Shown here: positions 1-11,961 of the stretch, piece by piece
Layout of the letters: the number at the start of each line of letters is the position of its first letter
Position numbering within the stretch: the stretch's first letter is position 1
Assembly (NCBI RefSeq): GCF_000526995.1
Contig: NZ_AZUI01000001.1
Span: 3,452,001 to 3,516,000 of the forward strand
Source of the DNA: Lacrimispora indolis DSM 755
GTDB taxonomy: Bacteria > Bacillota > Clostridia > Lachnospirales > Lachnospiraceae
Reading direction: 5' to 3'
DNA: 64,000 nt
Translations under genes and position numbers: made by a program
Notes under the pieces: model-generated
Told to the model about the DNA's origin: nothing
What the model saw: the letters and a program-made list of their open reading frames with translations, nothing else
The model's database searches: none

Positions 1-2
1 AG

Positions 3-767
3 TACTGGGATGACATCAATCCATTCATTAAATTCGGCTGCTTAAAGGATGAGAAGTTCGGAGAAAAGATCAACGATTCCCTCATCTTTAAGAATCTGGA
101 AGGCAAGTATTTAACTCTTTCCGATTGCCTGGAGGAGAATAAGGAGAAGCACGAGAACAGCGTATTCTACATCTCTGATGAAAAAGAGCAGAGCCAGTAC
201 ATCAACATGTTTAAAGAGGCAGGTCTTGATGCGGTTTATCTGACTCATAATATTGACAGCGCGTTCGTAGGCTATCTGGAACAGAAGAATGAGAATGTAA
301 AATTCTTATGCATAAATTCCGATTTATCCGACATCTTTAAGGAAGAGGTAAAGGAAGAGGATAAAGAAGCCATGAAGGCAGATACAGAGGCCCTGACCCA
401 GCTGTTCCGCAAGGCATTGGACAAAGAACACTTAGAGGTCAAGGTTGAGAAATTAAAGAATGAAAATGTATCTTCCATGATCACCGTATCTGAGGAATCC
501 CGCCGTATGCAGGAAATGATGAAGATGTACACCATGCCTGGAATGGATCCTTCCATGTTTGGAGCAGGCGGTGAGACTTTGGTGCTTAACTACAACAATA
601 AGCTGGTGAAATATGTGCTGGGTCACAAAGACGGGGCTCATACAAATGCCATCTGCGAACAGCTTTATGATCTGGCAGCTTTAAGCCATGGCTCTCTGAC
701 ACCGGAACGCATGACGAAATTCATTGCCAGAAGCAATGATCTGATGCTTGTGATGGCAGAGGTATAA
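3..767 (+). CDS. htpG: Chaperone protein HtpG (Hsp90), C-terminal part
   Basis: The frame is open from base 3, so the gene begins before the window and only about 254 C-terminal residues are seen. They start in the late middle domain (YWDDINPFIKFG) and run through the C-terminal dimerisation domain (AGGETLVLNYNNKLVKYVLG; ending LMLVMAEV). Hsp90-family proteins are cytosolic ATP-dependent chaperones working as homodimers through this last domain. The ATP-binding N-domain is outside the window. Sequence continuity and family motifs make this call firm; the first in-frame ATG at 207 is internal, not the start. Confidence 0.93.
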   Translation, partial: YWDDINPFIKFGCLKDEKFGEKINDSLIFKNLEGKYLTLSDCLEENKEKHENSVFYISDEKEQSQYINMFKEAGLDAVYLTHNIDSAFVGYLEQKNENVKFLCINSDLSDIFKEEVKEEDKEAMKADTEALTQLFRKALDKEHLEVKVEKLKNENVSSMITVSEESRRMQEMMKMYTMPGMDPSMFGAGGETLVLNYNNKLVKYVLGHKDGAHTNAICEQLYDLAALSHGSLTPERMTKFIARSNDLMLVMAEV

Positions 768-934
768 AAACCGGAATCCTATGATTTGGGGATATCTTTT
801 TTCTCCCGGTTATGCTATATTAGATACAGTGATTTTTTATTGGCAGGGAGGAAATACCCTATGGGGACCTGCCCCGCTTGACCGGACATGTACCATGTGT
901 CCAAATAGCACGGGCATTGAAAGGAGAAACGGTA

Positions 935-1222
935 ATGAAGGAAAAGACGATGAAGATAAGGAAAGGAATGATGCGCCTGTTGCTGGTTCTTATGCTGGGC
1001 CTGTTTGCAGGTGCCGCACCTGGCACTGCATTGGTTGCTCACGCAGAGACAGTTGCTGTTTCAGAGGCCGCTGTACCGGCAGAAGGGGCTTCAGAAGATA
1101 ACGGGATGTCATTTATAATGACTTTTTTTGGGGGAATTATGCTTCTGATTCTGTTTGTTGTCGTAGTCGTAGTGGCTTCCAGCATAAGTGCGGTAGGAGT
1201 ATTTGATGTTCAAGAGGATTAA
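935..1222 (+). CDS. Small secreted/membrane protein with signal-like N-terminus, unknown function
   Basis: 95 residues from the ATG at 935, which has an AAGGAG site at 921-926. An upstream in-frame ATG at 878 lacks a good site. A basic N-terminus (KEKTMKIRKGMM) leads into a hydrophobic stretch at about 13-33 ending in an AHA-like signal peptidase site (residues 35-37). A short Ala/Glu/Ser-rich segment follows, then a second very hydrophobic helix at about 58-84 (LLILFVVVVVVAS) and a short acidic tail. This fits a small, possibly processed, single-pass membrane protein. No family is recognised. It stands alone between htpG and a terminator. Confidence 0.6.
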   Translation: MKEKTMKIRKGMMRLLLVLMLGLFAGAAPGTALVAHAETVAVSEAAVPAEGASEDNGMSFIMTFFGGIMLLILFVVVVVVASSISAVGVFDVQED

Positions 1223-1255
1223 TATCCGGCGGTAGAATGAGGATTTGTACTAATG

Positions 1256-1296
1256 AGGGCTTGTACTTTGGAAGTTTCTGGTACAGGTCCTTTTTT
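1256..1296 (+). terminator. Rho-independent terminator
   Basis: An 11-bp stem (AGGGCTTGTAC with GTACAGGTCCT, two G-U pairs) is followed by TTTTTT. It closes the small membrane-protein gene. Confidence 0.75.
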
Positions 1297-1369
1297 CTGC
1301 ATTAATTAGGAAATCATTGGAATATAAGACTTATTCTTATGGCTAAGCGGATAGTGTTAAATTATTCTA

Positions 1370-1398
1370 TTGACATCCGGGTCTGGTTTCTCTATAAT
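1370..1398 (+). promoter_or_regulatory. SigA-type promoter for the DegV gene
   Basis: Consensus TTGACA at 1370-1375 and TATAAT at 1393-1398 with exactly 17 bases between, about 55 bases before the DegV start. No operator is evident. Confidence 0.85.
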
Positions 1399-1452
1399 AT
1401 ATGGTAATGAATACTACATGATAAGTTTCATGCCAGGAGGAAGGATAGAGAT

Positions 1453-2295
1453 ATGAGCTATAAAATCATTGGGGACAGCTGTCTGGATATTACGGCAGAT
1501 TTAAAAAAAGATCCTCACTTTCAGATAATTCCCCTTATTTTACAAGTGGGAAATACTCAGGTTATCGATGATGAGACCTTTGATCAGAAAAGCTTTCTGG
1601 AGCTGGTGAAAAGCAGCAGTGAGTGTCCCAAAACAGCATGTCCGTCACCGGAGCTGTATAAAGAAGCTTATGAATGTGATGAGGATCAGATTTTTGTGAT
1701 CACTTTGTCCGAGCATTTAAGCGGAAGCTATAACAGCGCTGTTCTGGGAAAAAAGCTTTACGAAGAAGAACATGGGAATGACGGGAAAAAGATCGCGGTT
1801 CTAGGTTCGGATTCGGCCTCTGCCGGACAGTTAAATATCGCTCTTTACGTCCAATCCCTTTGCCAGGCCTCCCTTCCATTTGAAGAGATCGAGGAGAAGG
1901 CAAGAACCTTTATCAAGAATATGAAAACCTATTTTGTCCTGGAAAGTCTGGACACTTTAAGAAAGAACGGCCGCCTTACAGGGCTTCAGGCCTTTTTTGC
2001 CACTGCCCTGAATATCAAACCGGTGATGGGCGCGGCTTCAGGCGTGATCATTAAGCTGGATCAGGCCAGGGGGATCAATAAGGCTCTGGCGCGCATGGTA
2101 GAGCTTGCCATCAAGGATGCAGGAGATACCAGGGATAAGGTTCTGGTCATTTCCCACTGCAACAACCGGCCGCGGGCGGAGCATGTAAGGCAGGAGATGT
2201 TAAAGCAGGCCAGGTTCAAGGATGTGATCATAGCAGAAACAGCAGGAGTTGCTACGGTATATGCCAATGACGGCGGAATCGTTATGACTCTTTAA
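1453..2295 (+). CDS. DegV family fatty-acid-binding protein
   Basis: 280 residues, the usual DegV length. It starts at an ATG after CAGGAGGAAGG. Typical DegV features are the N-terminal MSYKIIGDSCLDI block, the lipid-contact motif LSGSYNSA (about residues 89-96), the SGQLNIAL-like segment and the KPVMG block in the second lobe. Family members (FakB-type) bind a single fatty acid and can hand it to a FakA kinase for phosphorylation. No FakA is present here, so the partner must be elsewhere if this one works that way. It is monocistronic with its own consensus promoter. Confidence 0.9.
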   Translation: MSYKIIGDSCLDITADLKKDPHFQIIPLILQVGNTQVIDDETFDQKSFLELVKSSSECPKTACPSPELYKEAYECDEDQIFVITLSEHLSGSYNSAVLGKKLYEEEHGNDGKKIAVLGSDSASAGQLNIALYVQSLCQASLPFEEIEEKARTFIKNMKTYFVLESLDTLRKNGRLTGLQAFFATALNIKPVMGAASGVIIKLDQARGINKALARMVELAIKDAGDTRDKVLVISHCNNRPRAEHVRQEMLKQARFKDVIIAETAGVATVYANDGGIVMTL

Positions 2296-2313
2296 AAAGT
2301 GTATAATAAATGC

Positions 2314-2342
2314 TTTACAAGTTTGGAAAAATATGTTAAGAT
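2314..2342 (+). promoter_or_regulatory. Promoter of the beta-glucoside operon
   Basis: TTTACA at 2314-2319 and TAAGAT at 2337-2342, spaced 17 bases. It lies about 20 bases before the antiterminator target, so the leader would begin near 2349. Confidence 0.65.
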
Positions 2343-2364
2343 GCACATAATAAAAGAACTGACT

Positions 2365-2400
2365 AGGTGCAACTGTAATGAATTGTGCAGGCATAACTGG
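2365..2400 (+). promoter_or_regulatory. Ribonucleic antiterminator (RAT) target of LicT
   Basis: The segment AGGTGCAACTG...CAGGCATAACTGG has the paired bulged-hairpin pattern of BglG/LicT RAT sites. Its 3' end overlaps the 5' arm of the terminator that begins at 2395. Protein binding here would therefore block that hairpin, the standard antitermination arrangement. The match to the RAT pattern is by eye. Confidence 0.75.
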
Positions 2401-2449
2401 TTATATTTATACTTTTGCTCAGGCAAGGTGTAAATATGACCAGTTTTTT
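2395..2449 (+). terminator. Conditional terminator in the bgl leader
   Basis: A long 18-bp stem (2395-2412 with 2428-2445, two G-U pairs) is followed by a T tract to 2449. It overlaps the RAT site, so LicT binding and termination are mutually exclusive. Confidence 0.8.
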
Positions 2450-2465
2450 ACGTTATGGGAAAAGG

Positions 2466-2486
2466 AAAGTGTCGGAGACACTTTTT
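2466..2486 (+). terminator. Second short leader hairpin with T tract
   Basis: AAAGTGTC-GGA-GACACTTT then TT, between the RAT terminator and the licT start. It may be a backup terminator or a structure near the start codon; which is not clear. Confidence 0.45.
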
Positions 2487-2516
2487 ACAACCGGTTTTGG
2501 GAAGTTGGGGAAGTTT

Positions 2517-3362
2517 ATGGTAGTGAAGCAGGTGTTGGGAAATAATATAATCAGTTCATGGGATTCCAATGGAAAGGAAATCCTTCTCATGGGAAAGGGA
2601 ATCGGTTTTTCAGTAAAACCGGGAAGTCCCATCGATGAATCGAAGATATCAAAAATTTTCTTTTTAAAAACCCGGGAAATGAGCCAGTTTGCGGAGCTGG
2701 TATCAAAGCTTCCGGAAGCCCACATGCAATGTGCGGGCAGGATCATTTCTTATGCAAAAGAAAACCTGGGCAGAAAAATGAATGATAACATTTATATCAC
2801 CCTCACCGACCATTTAAATTTTGCCATTGAAAGAAAAAAGCAGGGAATTGAATTTAAAAATGCGTTATTGTGGGAAATCAAAAAATTCTATCATCAGGAG
2901 TATCAGGTCGGACTGGAAGCCTTACAGATCATAAAGGACAGGCTTGGTGTTGAGTTGCCGGAGGATGAAGCCGGGTATATTGCGCTGCACATCGTAAATG
3001 CGGAACTGGATACGAACATGAAGGAGTCCAGTGAGATTCCCCAGATGATCCAGGATATTTTAAACATCGTCCGCTATCATTTCGGAGTTTCCCTTAATGA
3101 AGAAACCCTGTCCTATGAAAGATTTGTGACCCATTTAAAATTTTTCGTGCAGCGTGCTGTGAAAAAACGGTATTACGGGACAGAGGATCTGGAATTCTGC
3201 AACATGATCTACCGCCAGTACCAACCGGCATATCAGTGTGCCTTAAAGGTGAATACATATATGGAAAAGAAAATGAATTACCAGCTGACCGATGAAGAAA
3301 TCATGTATCTGACTGTTCACATCAAAAGGATCATGCAGGAGCATGGAGAGGAAGAGAAATAA
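2517..3362 (+). CDS. licT: BglG/LicT family transcription antiterminator
   Basis: 281 residues from the ATG at 2517 (MVVKQVLGNNIISS), which matches the family's N-terminus exactly. A longer frame reaches back to 2415 but would run through the leader hairpins. Order: RNA-binding CAT domain (about 1-55, with GKEILLMGKGIGF), PRD1 (about 65-170, histidines in LTDHLNFAIE and GYIALHIVNAE) and PRD2 (about 172-281, histidines in RFVTHLKFF and YLTVHIKRI). In this family PTS phosphorylation of the PRD histidines sets dimerisation and RAT binding. It is the first gene of the operon it should control. The symbol is used for the family type. Confidence 0.9.
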   Translation: MVVKQVLGNNIISSWDSNGKEILLMGKGIGFSVKPGSPIDESKISKIFFLKTREMSQFAELVSKLPEAHMQCAGRIISYAKENLGRKMNDNIYITLTDHLNFAIERKKQGIEFKNALLWEIKKFYHQEYQVGLEALQIIKDRLGVELPEDEAGYIALHIVNAELDTNMKESSEIPQMIQDILNIVRYHFGVSLNEETLSYERFVTHLKFFVQRAVKKRYYGTEDLEFCNMIYRQYQPAYQCALKVNTYMEKKMNYQLTDEEIMYLTVHIKRIMQEHGEEEK

Positions 3363-3475
3363 AAGGACGGAAATCATTCGGGAGAAGGCCAATCCTGGAA
3401 TGTATTTATAAAAAGCTGCAAAGGTTTATGAAATCCGGATGAAAAGCTTTGCGGCAAAAAGTACAAGGAGGATAA

Positions 3476-5395
<1,920 letters not shown>

Positions 5396-5468
5396 AAAGA
5401 ATGTTTTTTAATCAGCCGGACGGGGCATTTCCGGAGCCGGACAGGCGGTAATAACAAACAGTACGTTT

Positions 5469-5498
5469 TATGAGAAGCTGAAAAACCAGTTTCTCATA
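5469..5498 (+). other. Intercistronic hairpin between bglF and bglA
   Basis: TATGAGAAGCTG and CAGTTTCTCATA pair around an AAAAAC loop (one mismatch). There is no T tract, so it is more likely an mRNA stability or processing element than a terminator. Confidence 0.45.
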
Positions 5499-5499
5499 G

Positions 5500-6954
<1,455 letters not shown>

Positions 6955-7009
6955 GCACAGGCCGTAAAAGCAGCCTGGGAATCATGTAAGGAAAGAAGAA
7001 TATGGGGAG

Positions 7010-7075
7010 AAAGCACCTTTTTGGGAAAAGACGGGGATATTTCACAGATATTCCGGACCCGGAAAGGTGCTTTTT
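7010..7075 (+). terminator. Terminator of the bgl operon
   Basis: Arms AAAGCACCTTT (7010-7020) and AAAGGTGCTTT (7063-7073) pair perfectly, with an inner GGATAT/ATATTCC stem, followed by TT. The 6955-7262 gap otherwise holds only the next promoter. Confidence 0.7.
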
Positions 7076-7204
7076 ATGGTGGCTGACAGGCCGGTTTTTA
7101 TCTTTTAAAAGGGTGAAATCCCAGACCATGGGAAAAGGAAATAAGTTTAGGAAAAAGATAAAGCAGAAAAGTCTGCCTTATTAATAAAGAAAAATATATT
7201 TTTA

Positions 7205-7233
7205 TTGAAAAAAGCAGAGGTAAAAGATATAAT
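7205..7233 (+). promoter_or_regulatory. Promoter of the GntR-LacI regulator
   Basis: TTGAAA (7205-7210) and TATAAT (7228-7233) with 17 bases between, about 30 bases before the start codon. Confidence 0.7.
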
Positions 7234-7262
7234 ATATAAAAATACAGAATTTTGAGGTTCAA

Positions 7263-8363
7263 ATGGAAAAAGAACAATTTTTATATAAAAAGATTTATGT
7301 GGATTTAAAAAATAAGATCCTCACTGGAGAACTGGCAGAAGGAGCATGCCTGCCTCAGACCGGTGAACTGGCGTCTGTATATGGAGTCAGCACCATCACC
7401 ATTACCAATGCTTTAAATGCCCTGAGAATGGAAGGTTACTTAAACCGCATCAAAGGTAAGGGAAGCTTTGTACAGCTTCCGGCCGAAGAAACGGAGCAGT
7501 TTTCAGGCAGCTTTGACGGTGTATCCATAAAATATGAGGATAAGGAAGGGGATCGGATGCTGGGCCTGGTCCTGGAGCATGTATCCTCCTGCTTTGGCCT
7601 TGACATGATGTATGCAATGGATGCCATGGCGTCTGAGGCAGGCTACAAGCTGTGCGTCCGTTTTTCCTACGGCGAGAGGGAAAAGGAGACAGAAGAAATC
7701 GAGTTTTTAAAGGAGCTTGGTGTAAACGGGATCATCGTCATGCCCTGCCATGGACTTTATTATAACACGGCAATTTTAAAGCTTGTCATTGAAGAATTTC
7801 CCATGGTGCTGATCGATAAGAAAATGGAGGGCATTCCGGTTCCGTCTGTAAGGACGGATAATCACCTTGCCATGAAGGAGCTGGTGGAGCATCTGGTGCG
7901 CAAGGGAAATAAAAAGATCGGTTTTATAACATTTTCGGAAAACGATACTTCTTCCATTAAGGACAGAAGAAAGGGATTCTTAGAGGCCATAAAGGCTGCG
8001 GGGCTGGAAAATATGGCGGAATGCCGCCTGGAGGACTCCGAGAAAATCAAGATCTATTCAGACGATCTTGATACGGAGTACGGCGAAACCATCGGTCAGT
8101 ACTTAAGTGAGAATCAGGATCTGGATGCGGTCATCTGTGCGGAATATGGAATTGCCAGGTGGGTTGGAGACCGGAAAGGAATAACCGTATGCTGTATTGA
8201 CGAAGATTATTTATCACCTGGAGGCCCCCGTTTCACTCATATAAAGCAGGATGAAAAGAAAATTGCCTTTGAAGCCATCAGGATCCTGTTAAAGCAGGTG
8301 GAAAAGGATTCTTCATACAGCCAGATGGATTGTCTGGTCCCCGGCATATTTTGTGAGTATTAA
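7263..8363 (+). CDS. GntR-type HTH / LacI-type sensor hybrid regulator (AraR-like)
   Basis: 366 residues. An N-terminal GntR winged helix (about 1-72; LYKKIYVDLKNKILTGEL, VSTITITNALNALRMEGYL, GKGSFV) is joined to a periplasmic-binding-protein-like sensor domain (about 95-366; NGIIVMPC, MVLIDKKMEG, VRTDNHLAM, KKIGFITF). This AraR-like design senses a sugar or sugar derivative with the C-terminal domain. The gene lies directly before, and in the same direction as, the ABC/PHP/DUF5054 operon, which it very likely controls. Its ribosome binding site is weak (TTGAGG). The effector is unknown. Confidence 0.87.
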   Translation: MEKEQFLYKKIYVDLKNKILTGELAEGACLPQTGELASVYGVSTITITNALNALRMEGYLNRIKGKGSFVQLPAEETEQFSGSFDGVSIKYEDKEGDRMLGLVLEHVSSCFGLDMMYAMDAMASEAGYKLCVRFSYGEREKETEEIEFLKELGVNGIIVMPCHGLYYNTAILKLVIEEFPMVLIDKKMEGIPVPSVRTDNHLAMKELVEHLVRKGNKKIGFITFSENDTSSIKDRRKGFLEAIKAAGLENMAECRLEDSEKIKIYSDDLDTEYGETIGQYLSENQDLDAVICAEYGIARWVGDRKGITVCCIDEDYLSPGGPRFTHIKQDEKKIAFEAIRILLKQVEKDSSYSQMDCLVPGIFCEY

Positions 8364-8393
8364 AACATATATTTGTTCCTTTCATATCATTGG

Positions 8394-8435
8394 AGCGCAG
8401 AATAATATTTATGATTGTTCTGCGCTTCTTTTTTT
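8394..8435 (+). terminator. Terminator after the regulator gene
   Basis: GCGCAGAA and TTCTGCGC pair around a 14-base AT-rich loop, then TTCTTTTTTT. It separates the regulator from the transport operon. Confidence 0.85.
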
Positions 8436-8588
8436 GTTTTAGTAATTATATATAAAAAATTTTGATAAAATATGTGATTTAATAACAAAATACCGATATA
8501 CAGTTGAAAATAAAAACGGTATATGATATTATAAATGCACAAAACATATATTTTAATTAAAATATATGTAAAAGTTGTGTAAATATGA

Positions 8589-8627
8589 TTTACAAAATCA
8601 AAAACATAATATAATATGATTTTGTAA
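8589..8627 (+). promoter_or_regulatory. Putative promoter with overlapping inverted repeat, transport operon
   Basis: TTTACA at 8589-8594 and TAATAT at 8612-8617 (17-base spacer) form a candidate promoter in a very A+T-rich gap. A perfect 11-bp inverted repeat, TTACAAAATCA (8590-8600) and TGATTTTGTAA (8617-8627), brackets it. It is a plausible operator for the upstream regulator; no binding data can be inferred. Confidence 0.5.
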
Positions 8628-8660
8628 GCCAAATGAGTTTCGGATCGAAAGGAGAAAGAA

Positions 8661-10133
8661 ATGAAAAAAAGAAGAGTCATGTCACTGCTTGCTGCGGCCC
8701 TTATGGTGTGCTCCATAAGCGCCTGCGGAAATCAGGAAAGCGCCAGCACAAAGGAAAGTCAGACGGAAAAAAGCCAGACAGAAGAGGGTAAGACAGAAGA
8801 AGGCAAGACAGAGGCAGCCGGACAGGCGGATAAAGGAGCGGGGGGCACCGTAAGAATCATGTCAGCCAATACGGGAGGCAAGGATGAGGAAGAGATGAAG
8901 CTCTTTGCAGAGGCTCTTTCCCAGGCTACAGGCCTTACTGTGGAAATTGAAAAGCCTGCGTCAGATTATGATAAAGTTCTGATGCAGAAATTAAGCGGCG
9001 GCGAAACCTATGATTTGATCTATGTCACTGCAAGTCAGTATGCCAATCTGGTGGATCAGGGAGCCTTGATGGATATTACGGACCGGGTGAAAGGTTCGGA
9101 GATCCTTACGGGCAATGTGGATCCTGAGGAGTGGGAGGATATTACCATTGACGGAAAGGTCTACGCAGGCTTTAACAAAAAGGAGATCCATCGGGTAGTT
9201 GCCCTTAACAACACCCTTCTTAAAAAGGCCGGGATCGATTATAAGAATATCGAACCCACCATGGACGGATATTATGATGTGATGAAGAAGCTGAAGGACA
9301 ATAACCAGGCCCCGGATTTTTACCCATTTGATTCCATTTTATCAGAGACCTGGGACTTACAGCCCTGGATGGCAGCAGTAGGCTTAAAGGATGGAGTGGT
9401 TCTGGACGACTCAGGAAAAAAATATGCGCCCTATGCAGAGGATGAAGCCGCGCCAGTATGGGAATGGTTTAAAAAGCTGTATGATGACGGTCTGATGGAT
9501 CCTTCCTCCTTTGTTGATAAAACAAAGGATATGAGAGCCAAAATGGGAGCTTCCTCACAAAAGACAGCTGTGACAGCCGACTGGACGGCATGGGTAGGTT
9601 TACATAATGCAAATGCCAAGGCAGCGGGAATTTCTCCTGAGGATTATGAAATCGTTTCTCTTCCCGGCCTTAAGACTCCTGACGGAAGCTATATGCTGGT
9701 CAAAGGAAACGCCAGTTTGTTTGCAGTTCCGGCCAATGCAAAAAATCCTGACGGAGCCTTAAAGATTCTGGAGTATTTTGCCACACAGGAAGGAGGAAAC
9801 CTTCTCTCAACCGGAATTTTAGGCCATGATTATACCGGTACAGAGGGCAAGTATGAATTAACGGAGACAGGCGCACAGCACGGCAATGACCACGGCGCTC
9901 CATTCCCGATTTATAAGGATTTCAAGCCGATTTTCGGATTCAATCCGGGAGTGGAGGAAGCATTAAGCTACAGCGGTTACGCAACCATTGACATGATCAT
10001 CCCAAATGAAGCAGATTATAAGGAGATCGTAGGCAAATGGGGAATCAAGATCATCAAGGGAGAAGTTTCCACCGCTGATGGACTCAGCGGCATGAGAAAA
10101 GAGCTTGTTGACCGGAAGGTGACCGACCGGTAA
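8661..10133 (+). CDS. ABC sugar transporter, extracellular solute-binding lipoprotein
   Basis: 490 residues with a lipoprotein signal (MKKRRVMSLLAAALMVCSIS) and lipobox ISAC, placing the lipid-modified cysteine at 22. A Ser/Glu/Lys-rich tether of about 40 residues follows. The body is a family 1 solute-binding fold of the LplA/CUT1 kind (TYDLIYVTASQYANLVDQGALMD; FAVPANAKNPDGALKILEYF near the C-terminus). It would capture a glycan or sugar derivative outside the membrane and deliver it to the two permeases encoded next. GAAAGGAGA precedes the ATG. The ligand cannot be read from the sequence. Confidence 0.88.
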   Translation: MKKRRVMSLLAAALMVCSISACGNQESASTKESQTEKSQTEEGKTEEGKTEAAGQADKGAGGTVRIMSANTGGKDEEEMKLFAEALSQATGLTVEIEKPASDYDKVLMQKLSGGETYDLIYVTASQYANLVDQGALMDITDRVKGSEILTGNVDPEEWEDITIDGKVYAGFNKKEIHRVVALNNTLLKKAGIDYKNIEPTMDGYYDVMKKLKDNNQAPDFYPFDSILSETWDLQPWMAAVGLKDGVVLDDSGKKYAPYAEDEAAPVWEWFKKLYDDGLMDPSSFVDKTKDMRAKMGASSQKTAVTADWTAWVGLHNANAKAAGISPEDYEIVSLPGLKTPDGSYMLVKGNASLFAVPANAKNPDGALKILEYFATQEGGNLLSTGILGHDYTGTEGKYELTETGAQHGNDHGAPFPIYKDFKPIFGFNPGVEEALSYSGYATIDMIIPNEADYKEIVGKWGIKIIKGEVSTADGLSGMRKELVDRKVTDR

Positions 10134-10166
10134 GCACAATTCCCAGAATAGACAGGAGGCATCGGT

Positions 10167-11066
10167 TTGAAAGGACAGCTTAAGAAAAAGATATTGAGGT
10201 ATAAGGAGATCTATCTGCTGCTGGTACCCGTTCTCATTTACTTTCTTGTATTTTCCTACTATCCGCTGGTACTGGGAATCTTAAAAAGCTTTCAGAAGGT
10301 TAAGCTTCTGGGAGGTTATGAGCTGGTAGGATTTCGCAATTACTTGGAGATTTTCGGAGACAGGCAGTACAGGCAGGCCTTTGTCAACAGCCTTGCAGTG
10401 GGAGGAGGAACCTTTGTTTTACAGTTTGTCTGGGGACTTTTGATCGCTGTATTGCTGAATGAGGTCAGGAAAAAGGCACCAAGATCCCTGTTCCAGACAG
10501 TTACTTACATACCCTACCTTCTGTCCTGGTCTGTGGTGGGCGGTTTGTGGATCTCCATTTTATCACCTGCTGGCATGGTAAACGGCATTATGAGGGCTGT
10601 TTTGGGAAACAGTTATTCTCCCCTGGTATTTATGGCGGAGGGGCGTTATGCCAGAACTATCATGATTTTTACAGGTGCTTGGAAAGGGGCCGGCTATTTT
10701 GCGGCCCTATTCCTGGCCGCCATGATTGGGATCGATTCGGCTCTGTATGAATCCGCAAGAATGGATGGGGCCACAAGGATCAGACAGATCCGCTATATCA
10801 CTCTGCCGGTCATCGTTCCCACCATGAAGGTGGTGGCGGTGCTGTCGGTAATGGGGATTCTGAGAAATTTTGACCAGATTTTTGTTATGATGAATGCCTC
10901 CATCAGTGATAAGGTGAAAAACCTTCTGGTTCTGATCTATGAACAGGGCATTATCCAGTTTAATGTGGGAACTGCTACAGCGGCTGCTACCGTGGTTTTG
11001 ATCGCTACTCTGCTGATCACCTCGGCAGTCAGAAAAGTGCTGAAATATGATGAAATTTATTCCTGA
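10167..11066 (+). CDS. ABC sugar transporter permease, LplB/UgpA type
   Basis: 299 residues beginning at TTG (10167), chosen because AGGAGG sits about nine bases upstream. There are six predicted membrane helices. The cytoplasmic ATPase-coupling EAA loop is seen as ALYESARMDGATRIRQIRYI (about 189-208). The sequence has the binding-protein-dependent permease fold of the CUT1 class. It follows the solute-binding gene by 33 bases. No ATP-binding subunit is encoded in the operon, as is common in Firmicutes where a shared MsmX-like ATPase energises several CUT1 importers. Confidence 0.9.
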   Translation: MKGQLKKKILRYKEIYLLLVPVLIYFLVFSYYPLVLGILKSFQKVKLLGGYELVGFRNYLEIFGDRQYRQAFVNSLAVGGGTFVLQFVWGLLIAVLLNEVRKKAPRSLFQTVTYIPYLLSWSVVGGLWISILSPAGMVNGIMRAVLGNSYSPLVFMAEGRYARTIMIFTGAWKGAGYFAALFLAAMIGIDSALYESARMDGATRIRQIRYITLPVIVPTMKVVAVLSVMGILRNFDQIFVMMNASISDKVKNLLVLIYEQGIIQFNVGTATAAATVVLIATLLITSAVRKVLKYDEIYS

Positions 11067-11082
11067 TGGAAAGGGCAAAGAT

Positions 11083-11949
11083 ATGAAAGATAATCTAGGT
11101 AAAAACGGTTTGACGGGTTTCTGGAGAGCGCTTTTTTTGTTTTTGACAGCGGTCATTTTTCTTACCATGTTTCTTCCCATGTGGAATGTATTTGTGGTGT
11201 CAACCTCAACGGCTCTTGACTCCTCGCAAAGCGGGATCAAGCTGTGGTGGTCAAAATTCAGTGTGGAAGGCTTTTTTTATGTATTCCGGGTGGCCAAAAT
11301 GGGAAGGCCGTTTCTCAATTCCCTTTTTATAACCACCACAGGCACGGTGATCCAGGTCCTTTTATCAGCTCTTGCAGGCTATGTTCTGATACAAAAGAGC
11401 CTTCCTTTTAAAAATTTTATTTCTTCGTTCATCATGCTCACCATGATGGTGCCCGGAGACTTGACCCTGATATCTGTTTACCAGTTAAATAAGCAGCTGT
11501 CATTGTTAAATACTTATCAGGGACTTGTTTTAAACGGGCTGGTGTCAGGCTTCAGCATCATGATGATGAGGAATTACTTTGAAACGGTCCCTTATTCCCT
11601 TGCAGAGTCAGCCAGAATGGATGGGGCAGGGGAATTGAAGATTTTCGGAAGCATATACATGCCTATATCCCTGCCGGGATTTGCAACCGTGTTTTTTATG
11701 GAATATGTAGCCAGATGGAATTCCATCATGCTCCCGGCAACCCTGATCACTGATGAGAAAAAGTATACCCTTCCTCTGATGCTGAAACAGATGATCATGT
11801 CCGTAGATTCTACCTCCGGAACGGCTGCAACTCCGGATAATGCCATTATGGCGGCAATCGTGATTTCCACCATACCGCTGCTGATCATTTATGTTTTTGC
11901 CCAGAAATTCCTGATGGAAGGGATCAACATGGGAGCCGTTAAGGGCTGA
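11083..11949 (+). CDS. ABC sugar transporter permease, LplC/UgpE type
   Basis: 288 residues from ATG 11083, which is preceded by GGAAAGGG. An in-frame ATG at 11047 would overlap the upstream permease by 20 bases and has no good site. It is the second CUT1 permease, with six helices and the EAA loop SLAESARMDGAGELKIFGSI (about 178-197). It should pair with the LplB-type subunit to form the membrane channel. A 16-base gap to its partner indicates co-translation. Confidence 0.9.
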   Translation: MKDNLGKNGLTGFWRALFLFLTAVIFLTMFLPMWNVFVVSTSTALDSSQSGIKLWWSKFSVEGFFYVFRVAKMGRPFLNSLFITTTGTVIQVLLSALAGYVLIQKSLPFKNFISSFIMLTMMVPGDLTLISVYQLNKQLSLLNTYQGLVLNGLVSGFSIMMMRNYFETVPYSLAESARMDGAGELKIFGSIYMPISLPGFATVFFMEYVARWNSIMLPATLITDEKKYTLPLMLKQMIMSVDSTSGTAATPDNAIMAAIVISTIPLLIIYVFAQKFLMEGINMGAVKG

Positions 11950-11961
11950 TGGAGGATTGAC

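Noticed and set aside
781..1101. Plus-strand frame of 106 codons overlapping the small membrane protein
   Set aside because: Poor ribosome site and no signal or domain; the frame starting at 935 has both a ribosome site and a signal sequence.
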